Shown one piece after another: positions 57,193 to 64,000 of a stretch of DNA of 64,000 nt. The notes below the pieces were generated by a model that saw only the letters and a program-made list of their open reading frames with translations, was not told the origin of the DNA and searched no databases. The position numbers were made by a program, and so were the translations under genes. Source of the DNA: Novymonas esmeraldas (Eukaryota > Euglenozoa > Kinetoplastea > Trypanosomatida > Trypanosomatidae); NCBI GenBank assembly GCA_019188245.1, contig JAECZO010000093.1, positions 59,241 through 123,240 on the forward strand, written 5' to 3'. Positions within the stretch are counted from its first letter, which is position 1. Every line of letters starts with the position of its first letter.

Positions 57193-60100
57193 ATGTCCTC
57201 CGTCAGCACCGAGGGCAAGCTGCAGTGGTACCTCGGTGGGGAGTACGCTCTGCGCACCATCGGCGCCTATCTTCAACTCGGCTTCTCCCTCGGCGCGGTG
57301 CAGGCACGACACGCGTGCGTGCCGTTTCAGCTCGCGGCGTACAAGGCACGATGCGCCTGGCGCACCCACGTCACTCACACCCAAGAGGACGGGCTGATCT
57401 TCGTAGATGAGGAGGGGAACATAAGCGGCGGCGGCGGTGGTGGGAGCGGGGCGACGGGAGGCGGCGGCGCTGTGGACCAACAGATGTTCCTCGCCGAGCT
57501 GCTCGCAAAGTTCGACTCGCTCACTTCCATCACGCACGGCGAGGCGGTGGATGTGCAGCTGCTGCAGCGCCTCATCCAGCAAGACCTCTCCGTGCAGGAG
57601 CAGAGGTCGGAGCGACGCACTGCCGGCACAGCGCTGGAGAGCCGCGGCGTCCACAGCAGCAGCAGCAGCAGCAGCACGCCAGCGAGCCAGGAGAACATTG
57701 TGTTTCGCCTCGCAGAGACAGACGCCACCTACGCCGCGGTCGTGGCGGCGGGTCACCCGGTCACCATCACCTACCGCGACTTCATAGTACTCACAACGCT
57801 GCTGAGCGAGGCGATTGCGTGGGATCTCTTGTGGATCCACGACGGCCACGAGCGGCTCCAGCCGGCGACTCCGCCACAGCCCGACGGCACCGGCGACGCG
57901 GCACCGCCGCTGCGGCCGCCGCGCCCCACCGAGGCGGACTGCCTGGCGATCATGCTGCCAAACTCGGTCGAGTTCAACGCGGTGTGGTTGGCTGCCACGC
58001 GTAGCGGCCCGCTCCACACCCTCGTTGACGTGCTCTACCGCAACAGCAACAGTGACCAGCCCAAGGCGGAGCGCGGCACCTACCGGCCATGCCGGACGGC
58101 CCTGTTGAACACGAACCTGGTGAGCAACGCGATGCTCTACCACGCCATCGAGTGCTCCGGCAGCGTCATGCTTGTGATGGACGCCTCCTTCGTCCCGCTG
58201 CTCTTCCGCGAGTGCGACAGCGATGACGGCGACGGGCACGACGCACGCACGGGCGCGCCGCCACGGCTGGAGCTCAACGTGCCTCCGCAGGTGCGGCGCA
58301 TCTACCTCTGGCGCTGCACCACCGCAGCCGGGCAGCCGCGGTCGACTGCCATGACGCCGGAGATGGAGGCGAAGCTGCGCCACTTCAACAAGCTCGCCTA
58401 CAGCGATGCCGCGCCGACACGACAGACGACGGCAGCGGCGGATGTCGCGGCCGGCGACGCACCGCCGACGCCGCCTCCGCCGCCGCCCACGCCGCCGCTG
58501 GACCTGTACGACGTGGTGAAGCCCTTCTACCTGCGCTCGCAGGCTGTGCCGGCGCTCACCGTGACGGAGCCGCGTCACACCTACCTTGTCAGCACCTCAC
58601 GCGCACGATTCCTCATGCACGCCATCCTGGCCCGTCCGCCACCGTCGTGGAAGTCTCTGCTGGCGCTGAGCGGCTCGACGGCGCCGCGGCGGTCGGCGGC
58701 GGAGCCGGCCACGACGGTTGCGGGCTCCGCCAAGAGCCGTGAGCAGCTGCAGCAGTACAAGGCGAAGTTCGCCTCCATCCTCACACGTCTGCTCCGCCGC
58801 TTCCACCACACCCAGCCGGTGCTGTTCATCTACACCTCCGGCACCACAGGGATGCCCAAGGCCGCTCGCTTCAGTCACCTGCGCTTCTTCGCGACCGGCT
58901 TCCTCTCCCGCGTGCTCTACTATCGCGACAAGATCGCTGAGACGGTGGTGCAGCAGATGGACGAGGTGGACTACGTGGCGGCCCACCCGCCGGACACGGC
59001 AGCGACGCCGAGCGCGAGTGCGAGTGCGAGTGCGGCTGCCGCTGTCGGAGACCAGGTAAAGGAGCCCGAGGCGGCCACGCCCAGCGACGAGAGCGTCGGT
59101 GAGACGTGCTGCCCGGTGGTGCCCCACGTCTTCGGCATCGACTCGCTGGACCTGACGCGGCGCAAGCGCAACGTTGTCGAAGCCACGCTCTTCGCCATCG
59201 CGAGCGTCTGCCTGTGGTGGCTGCGCTTCTTCGCCGCTATGCTCGGCGTCGAGTACTACGTGGTCACCGCGGCGGAGCAGCGGCGCTACACGCCGGCGCG
59301 GCTCGCTGCCGTGGAGCGTGAGCGGTGCCTCATCACCCTCTACAACTGCCTGCCCATGTACCACACAGTGGGCAGCGTCTTCTGTCTCGGCCACCTGCTG
59401 CACGCGCTCGAGGAGCAGCAGCACGCGTGGTCGCTGACGCGCCGCTGCGCGCCGCGGCACACCCGCCTCGCCGCCACTGTTCCAACAGTGCGCATGGTCA
59501 TCCGCTCCAAGTTCAGCGCCTCGCAGTTTCGCCACGACCTCCAGCACTACCACGTCACGGTGGTCCAGTACATCGGCGAGGTGCTGCGGTACGCGGTGCT
59601 GCACGAGCGCAGCCACCCGCCGGTCAAGGCGTCACCGTCCTCGGGGGACTCAGCGGCCGCGACGGTGTGGACGGAGGCGGACGCGCTGGCCGCGCTGAAC
59701 CGCACGGCGTGGCGGGTGCCGTACGCGTTCGGCAACGGCCTTCGACAAGATATCTGGCTCGAGTGCATGCGCCGGTTGAACATCGCGCACCCGGTGGAGT
59801 TCTACAGCTCCACCGAGGGCAACATCTTCCTCCTGAACTTGTATGGGATGCCCGGCATCATCGGCCACCTCCCACGCTTCCCATGGCCCATCACGTGGCT
59901 CAGCACGCAGTACCTCCCCATCTTCCCCTTCCGCGTGCTGCGCTTCGACGAGGCGACGCAGCAAGTCTACCGCGATCCCAAGAGCGGCTACTGCGCGCAC
60001 TGCGCGGTTGGTGAGGCGGGGGAGGTGGTGGGCGAGGTCATCGAGGGCTTCGACATGTTCGCTCTGCGCCGCTTCGACGGGTACCACAAGGCCGCCACCG

Positions 60101-61176
60101 CAGCAGCAGCAGCAGCAGCGCATCACAGCACATCAGCCGCGCCGCCGGCAGCAGCAGACCGCAAGACGGAGGCGGAGGCGGAGGAGGACACGGCGGCGCG
60201 CGCCAGCAAGGTGGTGCGGCACGTGCTCTGGCCATTCCGGAATGACTGCTACTTCCTCTCCGGCGACCTCATCCGAGTCGACAAGTTCGGCTTCTGCGCC
60301 TTCGTGGACCGCGTCGGCGACACCTTCCGCTGGAAGGGCGAGAACGTGAGCACGCTGGAGGTGTCGAACGCCCTCAACTCCATCCACACGGCTCACGTCG
60401 GGGTGCGGGAGGCGGTGGTATACGGCGTGCAGGTGCCGGGGCGGGAGGGGCGGGCCGGCATGGCGATGCTGCGCCTGCAGCCGCGGCACCTCAGCTCCTC
60501 CACGGATGGGTGCAGCAGCACCAGCCTCGACTCCAGCCCCGCCAGGACATCACCACAGCCGCAGCAGCAGAGGCAGCGGCAGTCCCTCACCTTGGCGGAG
60601 GAGCGGCGCTTCCTTCAAGACGACCTTCACGGCTTCCTCGCCGGCCGCGTGCGGCGCAACGGTGATGGGACGGCGAGTCAGGCCGCGCTGCCCGCCTACG
60701 CGATACCACTCTTCCTGCGAATGCAGGACCCAGCAAGCGATGAGGACCATGACGACAACGACGACGACGCAAACAACAGCGAGGAGGGTAGAAGCGCAGC
60801 CGCGGAGACGCAGCCGGTGAAGAGCTGCAGCAGCGCGGCGGAGGAGGAGGCGACGCAGACGTCCACGTTCAAGTACAAGAAGGGCCTCCTCGCCAAGCAG
60901 GGCTACGCGTTCGAGGGGAGCTCCACCACCGCGGCAGCGGCGACACCGGCGACAGCGTGGGGGGACGACGGCGCCACCGACGCGGCGGCAGCAGCGGCGA
61001 CGACTACACCATTCACTCGCATCTACGTGCTCGTGTCGAATCAGGGGGCGCTGCGAGAACTCGCGCTGCCGTCGCCGACCTGCGTAAAGGGTGTAACTCG
61101 GCCAGCAGCGTACGTGCCTGTGACGGCGGCGACGCGCGCCATCCTCGGCGACAGAATGGAGAAGTGCGGATGGTAG
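57193..61176 (+). CDS. FATP/very-long-chain acyl-CoA synthetase family protein, expanded
   Basis: This 1,327-residue AMP-forming ligase would activate long or very-long-chain fatty acids to acyl-CoA, often coupled to uptake at a membrane. Motifs in order are AIMLPNSVEFNAVWLAATR near 252 (adenylation N domain); the AMP-binding loop FIYTSGTTGMPKAARFSH at about 546; YNCLPMYHTVG at about 717; YSSTEGNIFLLNLYG at about 872; the FATP signature FRWKGENVSTLEVSNAL at about 1046; and FKYKKGLLAKQGY near 1226. Hydrophobic helices occur near the N terminus and at about 680. Usual family length is 600-720; here Ala/Gly/Ser/Thr-rich inserts separate nearly every motif, including about 140 residues after the AMP loop. 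The start is the ATG at 57193 (MSSVSTEGKLQWYLGG). Confidence 0.88.
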   Translation: MSSVSTEGKLQWYLGGEYALRTIGAYLQLGFSLGAVQARHACVPFQLAAYKARCAWRTHVTHTQEDGLIFVDEEGNISGGGGGGSGATGGGGAVDQQMFLAELLAKFDSLTSITHGEAVDVQLLQRLIQQDLSVQEQRSERRTAGTALESRGVHSSSSSSSTPASQENIVFRLAETDATYAAVVAAGHPVTITYRDFIVLTTLLSEAIAWDLLWIHDGHERLQPATPPQPDGTGDAAPPLRPPRPTEADCLAIMLPNSVEFNAVWLAATRSGPLHTLVDVLYRNSNSDQPKAERGTYRPCRTALLNTNLVSNAMLYHAIECSGSVMLVMDASFVPLLFRECDSDDGDGHDARTGAPPRLELNVPPQVRRIYLWRCTTAAGQPRSTAMTPEMEAKLRHFNKLAYSDAAPTRQTTAAADVAAGDAPPTPPPPPPTPPLDLYDVVKPFYLRSQAVPALTVTEPRHTYLVSTSRARFLMHAILARPPPSWKSLLALSGSTAPRRSAAEPATTVAGSAKSREQLQQYKAKFASILTRLLRRFHHTQPVLFIYTSGTTGMPKAARFSHLRFFATGFLSRVLYYRDKIAETVVQQMDEVDYVAAHPPDTAATPSASASASAAAAVGDQVKEPEAATPSDESVGETCCPVVPHVFGIDSLDLTRRKRNVVEATLFAIASVCLWWLRFFAAMLGVEYYVVTAAEQRRYTPARLAAVERERCLITLYNCLPMYHTVGSVFCLGHLLHALEEQQHAWSLTRRCAPRHTRLAATVPTVRMVIRSKFSASQFRHDLQHYHVTVVQYIGEVLRYAVLHERSHPPVKASPSSGDSAAATVWTEADALAALNRTAWRVPYAFGNGLRQDIWLECMRRLNIAHPVEFYSSTEGNIFLLNLYGMPGIIGHLPRFPWPITWLSTQYLPIFPFRVLRFDEATQQVYRDPKSGYCAHCAVGEAGEVVGEVIEGFDMFALRRFDGYHKAATAAAAAAAHHSTSAAPPAAADRKTEAEAEEDTAARASKVVRHVLWPFRNDCYFLSGDLIRVDKFGFCAFVDRVGDTFRWKGENVSTLEVSNALNSIHTAHVGVREAVVYGVQVPGREGRAGMAMLRLQPRHLSSSTDGCSSTSLDSSPARTSPQPQQQRQRQSLTLAEERRFLQDDLHGFLAGRVRRNGDGTASQAALPAYAIPLFLRMQDPASDEDHDDNDDDANNSEEGRSAAAETQPVKSCSSAAEEEATQTSTFKYKKGLLAKQGYAFEGSSTTAAAATPATAWGDDGATDAAAAAATTTPFTRIYVLVSNQGALRELALPSPTCVKGVTRPAAYVPVTAATRAILGDRMEKCGW

Positions 61177-62270
61177 ACGGAGGGCAGCGGCCTCATTTTA
61201 TCTCTCTCTCTCTCTCACAACTATCTCGTTTTTTTTTTTTTTTTGTGGCTTTCTGTTACTGTTGTTCTTTGGTTTTCGTGGCGGCGACGGAGTCCTCCGC
61301 GCACGTGTGTATATGTGTGTGTGTGTGTATGTGTGTATGTATGTATGTGTGACAGCAGTGACGCTGAGGTGTGTCCCATGTGTTTCATTAGTTGGTGTCT
61401 TTTAGTGTTGTTGCGTCTCTCTCGCACTTCTTCTCTCTTTCCTACTCACACACACTCTCTCTATTGCGCTGCGATTCCCTCTCCATCCTGTTGCGGAGGC
61501 TCCGCCACGTGCTCCAGCGCGTGGCAACTCTGATGTGCACAGTCACGCCGGCCCACCTGAGCCGAACGGACGTCGTAGTCGTGGCGGTGGAGGTGGTGGT
61601 GGACCCCGACAACCTCCCGGACGAGTAGACCGGACAGCGTCGGTAGCCCCTTCCTTCCCTTCCCTCCCGTCACCTCGCAGCTCTGTCTCCCACACTTCGA
61701 GCACGAGAGAGATGTACACACACACACACACTCTCTCAAAATGAAGATCCAGAAGCGTCATCGCGCTCACCATCACCGGCAGTGTGCATCGGAACACGAG
61801 AAAGGCGATGCCACCGCTGTGGTGGACAAGGACGAGGTCAGCCAGGTATCGCCCTCACCTCCGACATCTCCTGCTTCCCCCTTCACACACACACACGCAC
61901 ACCTAACTGCTCCCCTCCACTTCACTCCTTCTGCCCCGCGCCTCGGTCTGCATCGCAACTGTTGTCTTCCTCGGCCATGACGCGTGCTCTCGCCATCATC
62001 GGATCCACACATAAACACACACACGCATACACTTGTGTTCTTCATTTCTGCGTGCAAACTTCCGGCCGCGCATCTCTTCTTTTCATGTTGTTGTCTTCAA
62101 CGGTGTGTCGGTGGGTGTCGCGGCGGCGTAGCACTTCAGCCTCATCTTTGCCCTCTCACCCTCGCCTCCTCCACACCGCGAATATACACACACGCACATA
62201 CACACAAACCGCACCCCTTCCAACACCAACAATCACATACACACACAGACGCCGTTACGCACGCTCAGCC
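61177..62270. other. Intergenic region with a Gly/Arg-coding remnant and a small open frame
   Basis: Most of this gap is T-runs (about 61230-61244), TG repeats (about 61305-61350) and T/C tracts. Two stretches look different. About 61469-61630 is GC-rich and, in one frame, reads as a Pro/Arg/Gly-rich tail (including GRRSRGGGGGGGPRQPP) with no start codon. From 61741 an ATG opens a 79-codon frame whose first 37 codons (MKIQKRHRAHHHRQ and on) have coding-like composition before turning into CA-repeat translation. Neither can be called a gene. Confidence 0.45.
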
Positions 62271-62612
62271 ATGTCTGCTCCACTCACGATCAACGACAAC
62301 AACACGTCCGTGGCGGCGCAGGTCGGCAACAAGGTTGAGATCCATCTCAACGGCAACCCCACCACCGGTTACAGCTGGACGCGCGCAGGCTTCGAAGGAA
62401 AGGAGTCGCTGAACGACGAGCATCTCGACGTGACCTCTACCTACGCGCAGGCGCCTGCCTCCGCCGGGCTGCTGGGCGCCGGTGGCTCCTACACGATCTC
62501 CGTCACGCCGAAGAAGGCAGGCAAGCACACGGTGGAGCTCGTCTACGCCCGCTCCTTCGAGGGCCCGAAGCCGGACAACCAGAAGTTCACGGTGCACCTC
62601 ATCGCCGAGTAG
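62195..62612 (+). repeat. Direct repeat unit 1 containing the cysteine peptidase inhibitor gene
   Basis: It matches 63594-64000 at a constant offset of 1,399 bases, including about 76 bases of 5' flank and the coding region. The similarity appears to start at a CACATAC sequence in both copies; I see no match further upstream. Confidence 0.9.
62271..62612 (+). CDS. ICP: Chagasin-family inhibitor of cysteine peptidases (tandem copy 1)
   Basis: This 113-residue protein has no signal peptide and is therefore likely cytosolic or released otherwise. It has the three inhibitory loops of the chagasin/ICP family (MEROPS I42): GNPTTGYSW at residues 28-36, the GAGGSY loop at 69-74, and YARSFEG near 94-100 (the family RP-F/W position is RSF here). 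The family blocks papain-like cathepsin L/B enzymes; in Leishmania ICP is linked to host or parasite peptidase control. The length is the usual 110-115. A near-identical gene starts 1,399 bases downstream. The start MSAPLTINDNN is the only ATG fitting the family N terminus. Confidence 0.96.
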   Translation: MSAPLTINDNNTSVAAQVGNKVEIHLNGNPTTGYSWTRAGFEGKESLNDEHLDVTSTYAQAPASAGLLGAGGSYTISVTPKKAGKHTVELVYARSFEGPKPDNQKFTVHLIAE

Positions 62613-63669
62613 GCGCACATGCGGTGCAGGTGAGGAGGAGTAGGGAGTGGAGAGTGGGAGGAGGCCCACGTCGCATCATCTCGCGCCTTTCCTCCTTCCC
62701 CTCCGCGTGCTCTCGGTCTCTGTCTCGGTCTCTCTCTGTCTCTCCACCCTCTCTTCCACCACGACCACACGCTCGTCCTGCAGGATTTGGTTTTTGTTTG
62801 CGCCCACCCACCTCCACCCACCCTCCCTTCCTTCCGCCACGTCGTTGTGCATCTTCGTGCTTTCCTTCTTCTTCTGTTCTGCGTACTCCGTAGACAGCGT
62901 TATCAGCCCGTGTGTGTGTGTGTGTGTGTGTGTGTGCACATGTTCATCTCTGTGTGCACAAGTGCTGGGTGTGTGCCTGGACTTGTGATTCCGTGTGTGT
63001 GTGTGTGTCTGTGTGTGTGCGTATGTGTCCTCCCACAGTCACACACGTAAACACACACGCACACAGACACACAGACACACACACGCGCCCCTCTTCATCT
63101 TGATGGGCTTCTATTCTCGATTCATGTGTCTTTCCCATCGACGTGGCGGCACCAAAAAAGAAAAGAAGAAGACGAAGCGGAAAAGACACACGTCAACGTG
63201 CGTGCGAGAGATGCGGCAGCGTGACGATGCCGGTCCTGCACTGTCAGCGGGAGGGGTGTGGCACCACGTAGCCCACCGTCAGTGAGTCCCGCCCAACCGT
63301 ACCCCGACAAGTCACCCTTCCCCCTCCCTCCCCGTGGCGAGACACGAAGGACACGGGAAGGGTGGACCCTGCACTCTCGTAGCCCAAACATATGACTGGG
63401 CAAGGGAACTCCTTTGGAGCCACGACTGGCACGATCAGCAACGTGGTAGCGGGAAGGTACTCTCCCATAGCGGATCTGATGCAGTCTACTTCACTCGTTC
63501 CTCTCGTCTCCTCTCTCTCTCTCTTCACCAATTACACAAATCAGATATGCCGATCTCACATCCTGGAAAGGAAGAGAAGCGTTCACATACATTCACATAC
63601 ACACAAACCGCACTCCTTCCAACACCAACAATCACATACACATACAGGCGCCGTTACGCACGCTCAGCC
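62613..63669. other. Intergenic region between the inhibitor copies
   Basis: No gene is visible. It has a T/C-rich stretch at about 62676-62755, TG arrays at about 62910-62937 and 62993-63017, CA-rich DNA at about 63042-63083, then mixed-composition DNA at about 63090-63500 with no coding pattern. The last 76 bases duplicate the flank of copy 1. Confidence 0.6.
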
Positions 63670-64000
63670 ATGTCCGCTCCACTCACGATCAAGGACAACA
63701 ACACGACCGTGGCGGCGCAGGTCGGCAACAAGGTTGAGATCCGCCTCAAAGGCAACCCCACCACCGGCTACAGCTGGACGCGCGCAGGCTTCGAAGGAAA
63801 GGAGTCGCTGAACGACGAGCATCTCGACGTGACCTCCACCTACGCGCAGGCGCGTACCTCCACCCTACGGGTAGGCGCCGGTGGCTCCTACACGATCTCC
63901 GTCACGCCGAAGAAGGCAGGCAAGCACACGGTGGAGCTCGTCTACGCCCGCTCCTTCGAGGGCCCGAAGCCGGACAACCAGAAGTTCACGGTGCACCTCA
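63594..64000 (+). repeat. Direct repeat unit 2 containing the second inhibitor gene
   Basis: This is the second copy of 62195-62612 at a constant offset of 1,399 bases, cut by the window end about 11 bases before its expected stop codon. Confidence 0.9.
63670..64000 (+). CDS. ICP: Chagasin-family inhibitor of cysteine peptidases (tandem copy 2, 3' end outside window)
   Basis: The visible 110 codons align without gaps to copy 1. The loops NPTTGYSW, GAGGSY and YARSFEG are intact, so it should be a functional inhibitor. Ten residues differ: N8K, S13T, H25R, N27K, P62R, A63T, A65T, G66L, L67R and L68V. Six of these fall in residues 62-68, immediately before the GAGG loop. From residue 69 to the window end the proteins are identical. 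Copy 2 gains several basic residues. About four codons including the stop should lie beyond the window. Confidence 0.92.
   Translation, partial: MSAPLTIKDNNTTVAAQVGNKVEIRLKGNPTTGYSWTRAGFEGKESLNDEHLDVTSTYAQARTSTLRVGAGGSYTISVTPKKAGKHTVELVYARSFEGPKPDNQKFTVHL

Noticed and set aside
56944-58578. 544-codon open frame on - strand opposite the FATP gene
   Set aside because: Antisense shadow with Arg/His/Val bias and no motifs, and no independent support.
61741-61980. 79-codon open frame as a small gene
   Set aside because: Only the first half has coding-like composition and the rest is CA-repeat translation. I kept it as an observation rather than a gene call.
1-64000. Retroelement or transposon content
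   Set aside because: I found no reverse transcriptase, integrase, transposase or terminal repeat pattern. The only sizeable duplicated units are the inhibitor genes and the diverged dehydrogenase pair.

Overview
The window reads as a piece of a trypanosomatid (Leishmaniinae-like) nuclear chromosome. Every credible protein gene lies on the + strand, as in a directional polycistronic unit. Coding DNA is GC-rich. The intergenic DNA is full of (CA)n/(TG)n repeats, poly-T/poly-A runs and long pyrimidine tracts of the kind used for spliced-leader trans-splicing. A chagasin-family cysteine peptidase inhibitor, PHO80-type cyclins and giant orthologues padded with Ala/Ser/Pro low complexity fit that group. 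I see no transposon, retroelement, CRISPR array or prokaryotic feature.

Layout. 0-13 kb: the tail of a coiled-coil protein, a second coiled-coil protein, an LRR-like protein, a two-TM protein, an inositol polyphosphate 1-kinase (ITPK family) and a third coiled-coil protein. 13-19 kb: a Pam18/Tim14-like J protein, a PTAR1-like prenyltransferase alpha-repeat protein and a Doa1/PLAA homologue, in a stretch with less biased codon use and few dinucleotide repeats. 19-31 kb: two PHO80-type cyclins separated by 6.8 kb with no credible gene. 34-46 kb: a SPRY-LisH (RanBPM-like) protein, a Ser/Pro-rich protein, a tRNA-Asp gene, an ER type I membrane protein ending in KKQQ and an acyl-protein thioesterase with an N-terminal membrane anchor. 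46-57 kb: a probable mitochondrial protein, two tandem short-chain dehydrogenases, a 106-aa protein and an RRM protein resembling nuclear poly(A)-binding protein whose gene appears split by a 2-kb cis-spliced intron. 57-64 kb: a very large FATP-type acyl-CoA synthetase and two tandem cysteine peptidase inhibitor genes, the second cut by the window end.

The genes do not form a pathway; co-orientation reflects polycistronic transcription and control is expected mainly in UTRs. The most notable items are the intron-split RRM gene, the inhibitor pair whose differences cluster at an inhibitory loop, the HSD-for-HPD change in the Pam18-like protein, the two dehydrogenases with Cys at the usual catalytic Ser, and the cyclin pair around the 6.8-kb gap. 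Start codons were chosen as the first ATG giving a plausible N terminus; upstream in-frame extensions encoded by CA/TG repeats were dropped.
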